A DNA stretch of 64,000 bases from Nocardia flavorosea. Its GTDB lineage: Bacteria; Actinomycetota; Actinomycetes; Mycobacteriales; Mycobacteriaceae. The notes under the pieces are model-generated. The model was not told the origin of the DNA and did not search any database. It saw only the letters and a list, made by a program, of their open reading frames with translations. This document shows, piece by piece, positions 24,535 to 32,620 of this stretch. A program made the translations under genes and the position numbers. The stretch is taken from assembly GCF_015477805.1 (NCBI RefSeq), contig NZ_JADLQL010000005.1:434001-498000 (forward strand), read 5' to 3'. Positions within the stretch are counted from its first letter, which is position 1. Each line of letters begins with the position of its first letter.

Positions 24535-25580
24535 CGCTCGCGGCGCAATTGCGGGTGAATCGCGGCGAGTTCACCCTCGATCTGGACCTCACCTTGCCCG
24601 AGGGGGAGGTCGTCGCACTGCTCGGCCCCAACGGCGCCGGGAAGAGCACCGCACTGCGGGCACTGGCCGGGTTGACTCCGCTGACCGCGGGTTCGATCCG
24701 CCTGAACGAACAGGTCTGGGATGCGCCGCCCACCGATTTCGTGCCCGCCGAACACCGGTCCGTCGGCGTGGTGTTCCAGGACTATCTGCTGTTCGCCCAC
24801 CTCGACGCCCTCGACAACGTAGCGTTCGGCCCCCGGGCCCGGGGGATGCGGCGAGCCGCGGCCCGCGAAAAGGCCGCGCACTGGCTGGACCGGGTGGGGC
24901 TGGCCGACTACGCCCGGTCCCGGCCGCGGGAACTCTCGGGCGGCCAAGCGCAGCGGGTCGCACTGGCGCGGGCCCTGGCCGTCGAACCGGCGCTGCTGTT
25001 ATTGGACGAACCGCTGGCCGCGCTGGATGCCGCTACCCGGGTGCGCGTACGGGCCGAACTGGCCCATCATCTCGGCGATTATCCCGGGCATACGCTGCTG
25101 GTCACCCACGATGCGCTGGACGCGATGGTCTTGGCCGACCGGCTGGTGATCGTGGAACACGGCGCCGTGGTGCAGCAGGGGCCACCGGCCGAGGTCGCGC
25201 GGCGACCACGTTCGGATTATGTGGCGGACCTGGTGGGGCTCAATCTTTTCCGGGGTTCCGCGGCGGGCAACAGGGTGCGGATCGACGGCGGTGGCGAACT
25301 CACCGTCGCCGAACCGGCTACCGGCCCGGTGTATCTGACGTTCCCGCCATCGGCTGTCGGACTGCATCCGGATCGCCCCGGTGGAAGCCCGCGCAATACC
25401 TGGCCGGTGACCGTGGCGGGTCTGGAACAGCACGCCCATACCGTGCGGGTACGCCTGGACGGCGCGATACCGGCCCTGGCCGATATCACCCCCGCCACCG
25501 TCGCCGAACTCCGAATCAGGCCCGGGACACAGTTGTGGGCGGCGCTCAAGGCCACCGAGATCCACACCTATCCAGCCTGA
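24531..25580 (+). CDS. modC: Molybdate ABC transporter ATP-binding protein
   Basis: 349 residues. ATPase domain with Walker A GPNGAGKST, Q-loop VFQDYLLF, signature LSGGQAQRVALARAL, Walker B LLLDEPLAALDA and switch His in LVTHD, followed by a C-terminal TOBE domain (residues 285-345) that senses molybdate in ModC proteins. The GTG start overlaps the modB stop (GTGA). It energises uptake by ModAB at the inner face of the membrane. Confidence 0.93.
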   Translation: MTLAAQLRVNRGEFTLDLDLTLPEGEVVALLGPNGAGKSTALRALAGLTPLTAGSIRLNEQVWDAPPTDFVPAEHRSVGVVFQDYLLFAHLDALDNVAFGPRARGMRRAAAREKAAHWLDRVGLADYARSRPRELSGGQAQRVALARALAVEPALLLLDEPLAALDAATRVRVRAELAHHLGDYPGHTLLVTHDALDAMVLADRLVIVEHGAVVQQGPPAEVARRPRSDYVADLVGLNLFRGSAAGNRVRIDGGGELTVAEPATGPVYLTFPPSAVGLHPDRPGGSPRNTWPVTVAGLEQHAHTVRVRLDGAIPALADITPATVAELRIRPGTQLWAALKATEIHTYPA

Positions 25581-25623
25581 TGTGAGCAGCGAGCATGCCG
25601 TCCTCCCGCAGCGGCGAGCGCGA

Positions 25624-25648
25624 CCGGCCTGCACATGTGCCAGGCCGG
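25624..25648. terminator. Hairpin between modC and the MarR gene
   Basis: CCGGCCTG (25624-25631) and CAGGCCGG (25641-25648) pair exactly around a nine-base loop. It is placed between convergent genes and has no T tract. Confidence 0.55.
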
Positions 25649-25695
25649 AGCGCAGCATCGCGATCCACGCAATACCTCGTATTCGCCCGGGGCGC

Positions 25696-26157
25696 CTACT
25701 GCGAGTTGTCGAGGCGGTCGAGGACGCGGGCGACGATGGCGCCGAATGATTCGACCTGCTCGTCGGTGAGCGCGTCGAACAAGAGTTCGCGGACGGTTTC
25801 CACATGTCCGGGGGCCGCTTGTTCTATCGCGGTGCGCCCCTGTTCGGTGAGCACGATGTAGGCGCCGCGGGCGTCGTCGGGGCAGTCCTCGCGCCGTACC
25901 AGGCCACGTTTCTGCATCCGGGCGAGGTGGTGGGAGAGCCGGCTCTTCTCCCATTGCAGGAGCTGTCCCAGTTCGCCGACCCGTAACCGGGGTTCCGGCT
26001 GGTCGGTGAGCCGCACGAGTACCTCGAAATCGGACAGCGACAGTCCGGAGTCGTGTTGCAGCTGCCGGTGTAGCCGGGCGGCGAGCTGGGTATGCATCGC
26101 CAGGTAACCCCGCCAGGCACGGCTCTCCCGCTCATCGAGCCATCGCGTCTCGGTCAT
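25696..26157 (-). CDS. MarR-family regulator
   Basis: 153 residues with the MarR winged helix: LSLSDFEVLVRLTDQP, LRVGELGQLLQWEKSRLSHH, then LARMQKRGLVRREDCPDDAR as recognition helix and wing. ATG 26155-26157 (MTETRWLDERES) gives the usual family length; longer starts run into the operator region. It is divergent from the YceI gene with an imperfect inverted repeat between them, the common arrangement for MarR-controlled YceI genes. Confidence 0.88.
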   Translation of the reverse strand: MTETRWLDERESRAWRGYLAMHTQLAARLHRQLQHDSGLSLSDFEVLVRLTDQPEPRLRVGELGQLLQWEKSRLSHHLARMQKRGLVRREDCPDDARGAYIVLTEQGRTAIEQAAPGHVETVRELLFDALTDEQVESFGAIVARVLDRLDNSQ

Positions 26158-26175
26158 ACGACCAGCGTAACCCGT

Positions 26176-26226
26176 TAGTTGACATATCACCAACTTGGTC
26201 GCACCATGTGTATGACACATCAACTA
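26176..26226. promoter_or_regulatory. Imperfect inverted repeat between marR-type and yceI genes
   Basis: TAGTTGACATATCA (26176-26189) is matched by TGACACATCAACTA (26213-26226), with 12 of 14 bases complementary. The AT-rich arms overlap the likely promoters of both divergent genes, so this is a good MarR operator candidate. Confidence 0.5.
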
Positions 26227-26249
26227 CCTATCGGAACCGGAGGCTCCCG

Positions 26250-26822
26250 ATGACCAGCGCGACGAATGTGAAAGAACTCAGCGGCACCTACACGCTCGAC
26301 CCCACCCACACCCGGGTCGGCTTCGTCACCCGGCACGCGATGGTGACCAAGGTGCGCGGCTCGTTCAACGAGTTCACCGGCAGCGCCTACTTCGACAGCG
26401 AGAACCCGGCGAACTCCTCCGGCGAGGTCACCATCCAGGTCGCCAGCATCGACACCCGCAACGCCGATCGCGACAACCACCTGCGCGGACTGGACTTCCT
26501 CGGCCTCGACGAGCACCCCACGATCACCTTCCGCACCACGGCGATCTCCCCCACCGGCGCCGATACCTTCGACGTCACGGGCGATCTCACCATCAAGGGC
26601 GTCACCCGGCCGGTCACGATCCCGTTCACCTTCGAAGGACAGGCCGGCGATCCGTTCGGCAACGTCCGCGTCGGCTTCGAGGGATCCACGACCATCAACC
26701 GCAAGGACTGGGGAATCACCTGGAACGCGGCGCTGGAGACCGGCGGCGTACTCGTCTCGGACAAGGTCGTCCTGGAGTTCGAGGTCTCGGCCATCAAACA
26801 GGACGACCAGGCCCAGAGCTGA
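26250..26822 (+). CDS. YceI family protein
   Basis: 190 residues, the usual size for a YceI lipocalin-like barrel. GTYTLDPTHTRVGFVTRHAM near residue 10, FDSENPANSSGEVTI, DRDNHLRGLDFLG, and INRKDWGITWN are the family landmarks. YceI proteins bind isoprenoid-type lipids; some are secreted, but no signal peptide is present here. CGGAGG precedes ATG 26250. Expression is probably MarR-controlled. Confidence 0.92.
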   Translation: MTSATNVKELSGTYTLDPTHTRVGFVTRHAMVTKVRGSFNEFTGSAYFDSENPANSSGEVTIQVASIDTRNADRDNHLRGLDFLGLDEHPTITFRTTAISPTGADTFDVTGDLTIKGVTRPVTIPFTFEGQAGDPFGNVRVGFEGSTTINRKDWGITWNAALETGGVLVSDKVVLEFEVSAIKQDDQAQS

Positions 26823-26837
26823 CCATCCGGCGCCGGT

Positions 26838-27248
26838 TCAACCGAGCAGCCGGCGCAAACCCACATATTCGGCAGCCGCGAACACCGCGACCACCACGGC
26901 GCCGGCCAGCAGGAAGGCGACCCCCGCGGCGGTGAGTGGCAGCACACCGGAACCGGCCAGGGCGAGCATGCCCAGCACGGATACACCGTTGACCGTGACC
27001 ACCGCCGTCGCGTGCCGCGGCGAGAGCACCGGGTAGCCGGCGATGAGCAGCAGAACCAGCCCGCCGCCGAGCATGGCCACACCGAACGGTATGGACCAGG
27101 AGGTCGGCAGTCCCAGCGGGTCCCGCAGCGGGACCGCGGCAGCGAGCATCACGATGCCGAAAGCCCCGGTGCCCCAGCCGTCGAGCCGCAAGACGCGGCG
27201 CAACAGATCGTCGTGGGCGGCTGGGACGGATGCTGTCGCGGTGTTCAT
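26838..27248 (-). CDS. Small four-helix membrane protein
   Basis: 136 residues with four hydrophobic segments (GAFGIVMLAAAVPL, IPFGVAMLGGGLVLLLIAGY, GVSVLGMLALAGSGVL, GVAFLLAGAVVVAVFAAAEY) after a short polar N-terminus. GGAAGG lies upstream of ATG 27246-27248. It converges with the YceI gene with only 15 bp between stops and is divergent from the XRE regulator at 27365. No functional motif was recognised. Confidence 0.75.
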   Translation of the reverse strand: MNTATASVPAAHDDLLRRVLRLDGWGTGAFGIVMLAAAVPLRDPLGLPTSWSIPFGVAMLGGGLVLLLIAGYPVLSPRHATAVVTVNGVSVLGMLALAGSGVLPLTAAGVAFLLAGAVVVAVFAAAEYVGLRRLLG

Positions 27249-27312
27249 GTTCTGCCTTCCGGTCGGAGGTTCTGCTCGTCTCCGACTGTTCCCGCCGCGG
27301 GTCACCGGCTCA

Positions 27313-27329
27313 ATGACCTCCGAGGTCAT
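27313..27329. promoter_or_regulatory. 17-bp palindrome ahead of the XRE gene
   Basis: ATGACCTC-C-GAGGTCAT is a perfect inverted repeat around a central C. It lies between the small membrane-protein gene and the XRE gene, about 24 bases ahead of a TACGCT -10-like box. It is a candidate operator for the XRE protein. Confidence 0.55.
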
Positions 27330-27364
27330 GGTCTCGACCTACGACCACCGGATACGCTCGCGCC

Positions 27365-28201
27365 GTGGAACCTCGCGCGGGCACCGGCCCGTCCCGGATC
27401 GGCGGACTCCTACGGGAATGGCGGCAGCGGCGGCGGATGAGCCAACTGGACCTGGCGTTGGCGGCCCACTCGTCCGCGCGGCATCTGTCCTGCGTGGAAA
27501 CCGGTAGGGCGGCACCGAGCCGGGATATGGTCCTGCGATTGTGCCGGACCCTGGATGTACCACTGCGCGAACGTAATACGCTGCTCATCGCCGCCGGTTA
27601 CGCCCCGGTGTACCAGGAGAGCAGCCTCGACGACGCGCATCTGGCGTCGGCGCGCGCCGCGCTCGACCATATGCTGGTGGCCCACGAGCCCTACCCCGCC
27701 GTCGCGGTGGACCGCTGGTGGGATGTGGTCGCCGGTAATGCTGCACTGGCGGTCCTGACGGACGAGGTGGCGCCGTATCTACTGACCGGACAACCCAATG
27801 TCTACCGCTTGGTTCTGCACCCTCAGGGGCTCACCGCCCGGCTGGCCGATCCGCTGCAGGTGCGCGAACAACTCCTGGAACGCCTGGCGCGGCAGGTCGA
27901 TACCACCGGCGATCCGCGGCTGCGCGAACTCTACGACGAGGTCTCGAGCTATCCCGCTCCACCGGCGGACACCGAACCGGCCGATTCCGGCGCGCCGGGC
28001 CCGTTCCAAGTTCCGTTGCGCTTGCGCACGCCCGCGGGGGAACTGTCACTGTTCGGCACGATGGCCACCTTCGGCGCCCCCGCCGATGTGACGCTGTCGG
28101 AGCTCGCGATCGAACTGTTCTATCCGCTGGACGATTTCACCGCCCGTTACCTGCGATCGCGCTATGCGGACGGTGAACCGCACGCCCCGGTTCCAGGCTG
28201 A
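27365..28201 (+). CDS. XRE regulator with MmyB-like ligand-binding domain
   Basis: 278 residues. Residues 10-70 are an XRE helix-turn-helix (LREWRQRRRMSQLDLALAAH, SARHLSCVETGRAAPSRDMV). The rest matches the MmyB-like transcription regulator ligand-binding domain (VAVDRWWDVVAGNAALAVLT, YRLVLHPQGLTARL, then TPAGELSLFGTMATFG), which has a PAS-like fold binding small ligands or fatty acids. GTG 27365 lies only seven bases after a TACGCT box with no ribosome site, so translation may be leaderless. In actinobacteria these regulators often control adjacent membrane-protein or SDR genes; here that would be the divergent small membrane protein. Confidence 0.88.
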   Translation: MEPRAGTGPSRIGGLLREWRQRRRMSQLDLALAAHSSARHLSCVETGRAAPSRDMVLRLCRTLDVPLRERNTLLIAAGYAPVYQESSLDDAHLASARAALDHMLVAHEPYPAVAVDRWWDVVAGNAALAVLTDEVAPYLLTGQPNVYRLVLHPQGLTARLADPLQVREQLLERLARQVDTTGDPRLRELYDEVSSYPAPPADTEPADSGAPGPFQVPLRLRTPAGELSLFGTMATFGAPADVTLSELAIELFYPLDDFTARYLRSRYADGEPHAPVPG

Positions 28202-28301
28202 TCCCATCGGAAGCCCGGCCCGTCACCGGCTCTGCGCTCGAATGGCCGACCCCCGCCCGATCGACAGCAGGCCGGTATCCGCTCCGCCGGCGGGTCGGCG
28301 A

Positions 28302-29534
28302 TCAGAGATAGCTCGTATCGTTGACCAGCCGTACCGAAGATCCACCGTCCGGATAGAACTCCGCCAGCGATAGCGACGCCAGATCCAAGTGCAGCCGGTA
28401 GAGCAGCGACGGACCGACACCCAACGCCAGCTGGAGCAGCGTTTTGATCGGGGTGACATGGCTGACCACCACGATATTCGCGCCCGGATACCGGGCCACC
28501 AGATCGCGCCGCACTTCCTCCACCCGTTCACGGACGGTGTCGAAACTCTCCCCATCCGGCGCGGGGAGGGAGGGGTCGCCCAGCCAGCGGGCGTGCAGGT
28601 CCGGGTCGCGTTCGGCGGCTTCGCGGAAGGTCAGGCCCTCCCATTCGCCGAAATCGGTTTCGGTGAGCCCGTCGATCACCCGGACCTCGGTGCCGAGGGC
28701 GGCGGCCGCGGCTTCGGCGGTTTCCCGGGCCCGGCCCAGTGGCGAAGTGACCACCGCACCGATATCACCCTTGGCGGCAAGCATTTTCGCCGCGCGTGCC
28801 GCTTGTTCGCGCCCCACCGCGGTGAGCGGCGGGTTACCCCGGCCCGAATAGCGCCGTTGCACCGAAAGTTCGGTCTGGCCGTGCCGCAGCAGCAGGAACC
28901 GGGTGGGACGGCCGGTCGCACCGGTCCAGCCGGGCGACGTCGAAAGACGCGCGGCCGCGCTGTGGGAATCGGCGACCGGATCCGCGCCCACAAACCTGGC
29001 GGCGGGCCCCGCAGCCTCGGCACCGGATATCGCGTCCGTGTCCGTTGCGCCGGCGACCGGATGCCCGGCCCCGCTACTTCCCGCGGAGGACGCGGCGACG
29101 GCCTCGTGAACTTCCTCGATCAAGCCACCATCGTCCATGGCCTCGTTGGCGAGCCGATCGGCGTGCGAGTTCTCGGCGCGCGGGATCCAGCGGTAGCTGA
29201 CCTGATCGAATCCCGCGGCCAGGCGCCGGGCGCGGTCGGCGAGCGGAACCATCGCCGCGTGCTTGACCTTCCATCGCCCCGACATCTGCTCGACCACGAG
29301 TTTGGAATCCATTCGCACCGCGACCACCCGCGCGCCGAGTTCCGCCGCGGCTTCCAGCCCCGCGATCAGGCCCCGGTATTCGGCGACATTGTTGGTGGTG
29401 ACGCCGAGGGCTTCCTTACGTTCGGCGAGCACCGTCACCCGGTCCGCGTCGAACACCACGGCACCGTAACCCGCAGGTCCCGGGTTGCCCCGCGACCCCC
29501 CGTCGGCCTCGACGATCACCTCGCGCACACTCAT
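28302..29534 (-). CDS. Bifunctional RNase H / acid phosphatase
   Basis: 410 residues with two enzymes joined by a linker. Residues 5-135 are RNase HI: EADGGSRGNPGPAGYGA, TTNNVAEYRGL and ENSHADRLANEA carry the catalytic acids. Residues 210-400 are a histidine phosphatase: LLRHGQTELSVQRRYSGRG, then TETDFGEWEGLTF and VVVSHVTPIK. This is the architecture of M. tuberculosis Rv2228c, whose C-terminal part has alpha-ribazole phosphatase (CobC-type) activity, consistent with nearby cobalamin genes. The linker (residues 140-205) is Ala/Ser-rich. Confidence 0.93.
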   Translation of the reverse strand: MSVREVIVEADGGSRGNPGPAGYGAVVFDADRVTVLAERKEALGVTTNNVAEYRGLIAGLEAAAELGARVVAVRMDSKLVVEQMSGRWKVKHAAMVPLADRARRLAAGFDQVSYRWIPRAENSHADRLANEAMDDGGLIEEVHEAVAASSAGSSGAGHPVAGATDTDAISGAEAAGPAARFVGADPVADSHSAAARLSTSPGWTGATGRPTRFLLLRHGQTELSVQRRYSGRGNPPLTAVGREQAARAAKMLAAKGDIGAVVTSPLGRARETAEAAAAALGTEVRVIDGLTETDFGEWEGLTFREAAERDPDLHARWLGDPSLPAPDGESFDTVRERVEEVRRDLVARYPGANIVVVSHVTPIKTLLQLALGVGPSLLYRLHLDLASLSLAEFYPDGGSSVRLVNDTSYL

Positions 29535-29585
29535 TCCGGCCTCCCGCTCCGTGCCCGCCTCACGGCCCCGCCCCGGGGCCCGAAC

Positions 29586-30323
29586 TCACAATCCGGATTC
29601 TTTGGTCCGCACCAGCACCGCACCGCATTCGGTGCAGCGCACCACCACATCGGGCGGCGTTTTCGCGATTCGGGCGATCTCGCCGCGGTCGAGCTCGATC
29701 CGGCACGCCCCGCACCGGCGGGCCTGCAGCAGAGCCGCGCCGATCCCGCGATCGGTGCGCTGGCGGTCATAGATCTTCAGCAGTTCTTCCGGGAAGACAC
29801 CGACGAGGTTCGCGCGGTCGGTCTCGCACCGCTGCTGGGCGACGTCGAGGTCGGCCACGGCCGCGTCACGACGCTCCCGGGCGGCCGCGAGATCGGCTTC
29901 GGCTTTGTCGAGCCGGGCGCCCGCGTGTTCGTGATCGGAGGCCGACGCCTCACGCCGCTCCATGATCTCGAGCAGTTCGTCCTCGAGCACCGAGCGGCGG
30001 CGCTCCAAGCTGCCGAGTTCGTGCTGCAGTTCCGATAGCTGTTTGGCGCCGACCGAACCCGCTTCGAGTACGCCGCGGTCGCGTTCCTCACGTTTGCGGA
30101 CCGCCTCCACCTCGCCCTCGAGTTTGCGGATATCGCGGTCCAGATCGTCGAGCACGATCTCCACGGCCACGGCCGCATCCTTCTGCGCATTGCGTTCGGT
30201 CTCGAACCGGTCGACCTCCTGCTGTTCGGGCAGCACGTTGCGCCGGTGCGCGATCCGGGTCAGCTCGGTGTCGACCTCGGCGAGACGCAGCAGTTTGGCC
30301 TGAATCGATGGTTCGACATTCAA
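29586..30323 (-). CDS. Coiled-coil zinc-ribbon protein (CT398/Rv2229c-like)
   Basis: About 245 residues. A long coiled coil (roughly 10-175, with ELTRIAHRRNVLPEQQEVDR and ELQHELGSLERRRSVLEDEL) is followed by a C4 zinc ribbon: RRCGACRIEL and VRCTECGAVLVR. This is the CT398-type family, which forms hairpin dimers and is conserved next to Nif3 in mycolate actinobacteria. A TTG at 30321-30323 (NVEPSIQAKLL) with AGGGAG ahead was chosen as the start, since upstream in-frame codons lie in a repeat region. The function is unknown; possibly nucleic-acid or secretion-machinery binding. Confidence 0.85.
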   Translation of the reverse strand: MNVEPSIQAKLLRLAEVDTELTRIAHRRNVLPEQQEVDRFETERNAQKDAAVAVEIVLDDLDRDIRKLEGEVEAVRKREERDRGVLEAGSVGAKQLSELQHELGSLERRRSVLEDELLEIMERREASASDHEHAGARLDKAEADLAAARERRDAAVADLDVAQQRCETDRANLVGVFPEELLKIYDRQRTDRGIGAALLQARRCGACRIELDRGEIARIAKTPPDVVVRCTECGAVLVRTKESGL

Positions 30324-30394
30324 CGCGAACGAACTCCCTGCACGCTGTGGACGGATAGAACGTCCACCGTACTCGGTCGACGGACGAGGCGACC

Positions 30395-30680
30395 GCCCGC
30401 CGGTCCCGACCCCGGCCACCCGAGCCGACGCGCCGGTCCCACCCCGGCCACCCGAACCGCTGCACCGGCTCCACCTCCCGCCATCCGAACCAACGCATCA
30501 GTTCCCCCTCGAGCCCCTGGCCAACGCGCCGGTCACACCTCCGGCCGCACGAGCCAGCGCACCGGCCTCCCCTCTCGGCCGATCCGGTGTGCCGGGCTCA
30601 CCCGGGTCGCTCGGTCCGATGCGCCGATCTCACCCTGGCAGCACGATCGATGGGTCGGTCTCAACCGGCGCTTCCGACGG
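30395..30680. repeat. Degenerate 31-34-bp tandem repeats
   Basis: About eight imperfect units, each beginning near (C/T)GCGCCGGTC-CACC, run through the 337-bp gap between the Nif3 and zinc-ribbon genes and reach into the Nif3 3' end. Units differ at many positions. On the plus strand the region is open and Pro/Ala/Arg-rich, but no start signal is seen. No gene is supported in 30324-30660. Confidence 0.5.
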
Positions 30681-31782
30681 TCCACGGGTCGGTCCGCACC
30701 CCCGATACCCGTGTTTCCACCTCCGGCAGACCGGTCTGGACCACCTCCGCGGCCTGCGCACACCACGGGAACTCGGTGGCCCAGTGCGCGGCATCGATCA
30801 ATGCCGGGCCCGAGCGGCGCAGATGCTCGTCGGCGGGATGATGACGCAGGTCGGCGGTCAGGTATGCGTCGACGCCGAGCCGGGTGACGGCATCGAGCAG
30901 CGAATCACCCGCGCCACCGCAGACGGCGACGCGGCGCAGCACCCGGTCGGGATCACCGGCGCAACGCACACCCCACGCCGTCTCCGGTAGGGCGGCGGCG
31001 GCACGGGCGGTGAACTCCCGCAGAGTCAGTGGTTCGGGCAGCGTCGCGACCCGGCCCAGGCCGAGGTTGCCGGACAACTGGGCGCGTTCGGTCACGTGGT
31101 AGGCGGGCTCCTCGTAGGGGTGTGCCGCGCGCAGGGCCGCGAGGATCGTGGCGCGGTCGCGGGGAGCGGCGACGACTTCGATGCGGTCCTCGCTCACCCT
31201 GGTCAGCTCCCCGACGGTGCCGACGGCCGGGTTCGCGCCGTTCAGCGGCCGGAACTGACCGGTCCCGGTGGTCCGCCACGCCGCCTCCCGGTAGTCACCG
31301 GAGCCGCCGGCGCCGACCGCGAACAGCGCCGCCAGCACCGATTCGGCATGGTCGACCGGCACCTGGATACTCCATTTGTCGACCGCCGGAACAGGTTTGG
31401 GCTCGATCGGCCCGGTGACGGTGAGGCCGAGTACCGCCGCCAGCGCGTCGGAAACACCGGGGTCCGCGGAATCGGCGTTGGTATGGGCGGTGAACAGCGC
31501 ACAGCCCGCCCGCACGAGCCGATGGATCAGCGCACCTTTCGGCCGGTCGGCCGCCACACTGTCCACCCCTCGCAGCAACAACGGATGGTGCGCCACCAGC
31601 GCCTGCGCGCCCCAGGAGACGGCCTCCTCGACCACCGCTTCGGTGACATCGACGGCGAACAGCACCCGCCGCACGTCCTCCCCGGGGTCCCCGCACACCA
31701 GCCCGACCGAATCCCACGATTCGGCCAGCCGGGGCGGGTAGGCCCGCTCCAGCGTTTCGATGAGTTCCGCGAGCTTCGCCAC
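30661..31782 (-). CDS. Nif3-like dinuclear metal-centre protein
   Basis: 373 residues, longer than the minimal Nif3 because of the internal PII-like insertion (about residues 130-235) seen in Firmicutes and Actinobacteria. Metal-site motifs are AHHPLLLRGVDS, FTAHTNADSAD, TADLRHHPADEHL and LIDAAHWATEF. Members form hexameric toroids; GTP cyclohydrolase type 1-like activity has been proposed but is unproven. GTG 31780-31782 with AAAGG upstream was chosen as start because homology begins there (VAKLAELIETLERAYPP); the frame stays open further up without support. Confidence 0.92.
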   Translation of the reverse strand: MAKLAELIETLERAYPPRLAESWDSVGLVCGDPGEDVRRVLFAVDVTEAVVEEAVSWGAQALVAHHPLLLRGVDSVAADRPKGALIHRLVRAGCALFTAHTNADSADPGVSDALAAVLGLTVTGPIEPKPVPAVDKWSIQVPVDHAESVLAALFAVGAGGSGDYREAAWRTTGTGQFRPLNGANPAVGTVGELTRVSEDRIEVVAAPRDRATILAALRAAHPYEEPAYHVTERAQLSGNLGLGRVATLPEPLTLREFTARAAAALPETAWGVRCAGDPDRVLRRVAVCGGAGDSLLDAVTRLGVDAYLTADLRHHPADEHLRRSGPALIDAAHWATEFPWCAQAAEVVQTGLPEVETRVSGVRTDPWTVGSAG

Positions 31783-32620
31783 ACCACACCTTTCGTCGAC
31801 TGCCGTCCGGCGGGCCGGGGTCCTGCCGGGAGCGCCTGAGTAGTCTGTCGCCCACGCCCATGCACCGGAGTCGGGTCTCGATCTGGCCGGGAGCGGGCAT
31901 ACCGCTATCCGCAACAGTAATCCCGGCCGGCCAAGCGGGAACGCAAGTGGTACCACCGATTCGATTGCACTCACGGTTTCGGTTCGAACCGGCATCCGGA
32001 GAACGCCCGGTCCGGAGCTGTACCACCGATTTGGCCGGCTGTACCACCGATTTGGCCGTCCGCGCCCGTATGCCCGGTCCGAGTCGCGGACGGCAGGCGA
32101 GCGACCACCAGCACCTGTCCGGTAACCGAGTGCTGCGGCCCGCCGCTGTGCGTGGGGCGACAGCGACACAGCGCGCTTGCCCGGCAGTACCTACTTCCGG
32201 CATCGTCTCGTGCCGCTGCGGTCGCCCCCAGGGAATGCCGCGCCCCGGCGGCACGAGATTCGGCGAGACGGCGGCACCCCACGCCGTAGGCCCGGCCGCC
32301 GAACGTGCAGCCGAGGCGGTAGTCGGCGCCTGTGAACGGTTCGCGTCGGCAGACATTCCCGGCGGCTGGTCCCGGCCGGACCGCCGACTCGGCGTATCGG
32401 CGTCCCGGCTCGCCCGCATCTACACCGAACTCGGCGCCGACTCCCGCACCGCCGCCGTCGCCGCGGTCATCGACCTCGTCCGGCGCCGAAGTACGCGCAG
32501 ATCGTGGCGGTGTGGTCGCGATCGGGCCGCTGATGCGTCGACGAGCCGATCGCCCGCCACGCGGCGGGCCGCCGGTTTCGGCGGTGGGTATCCGTACGCC
32601 CGCCGACGAGCCGGAACCCG
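31783..32620. other. 838-bp stretch without a supported gene
   Basis: Long frames exist on both strands but none shows a recognisable protein with a ribosome site. A short plus-strand stretch near 32385-32480 reads LGVSASRLARIYTELGADSR, faintly like the end of a LuxR HTH; this is too little to call a pseudogene. Repeats of TACCACCGAT lie at 31950-32058. The region separates the Nif3 and CobC-like genes. Confidence 0.5.
32018..32058. repeat. Two 20-bp direct repeats with a 21-bp period
   Basis: CTGTACCACCGATTTGGCCG occurs at 32018-32037 and again at 32039-32058. A shorter third copy (GTACCACCGATT) lies at 31950-31961. They sit 170-280 bp upstream of the Nif3 gene. Confidence 0.7.

Noticed and set aside
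30395..30680. Possible CRISPR-like array
   Set aside because: Units are degenerate and contiguous, with no exact repeat plus unique-spacer structure. No cas gene is in the window.
32385..32480. LuxR-HTH-like residues LARIYTELGADSR on the plus strand
   Set aside because: Only about 30 residues match loosely, with no start, no upstream domain and no conserved neighbours, so it was not called a pseudogene.
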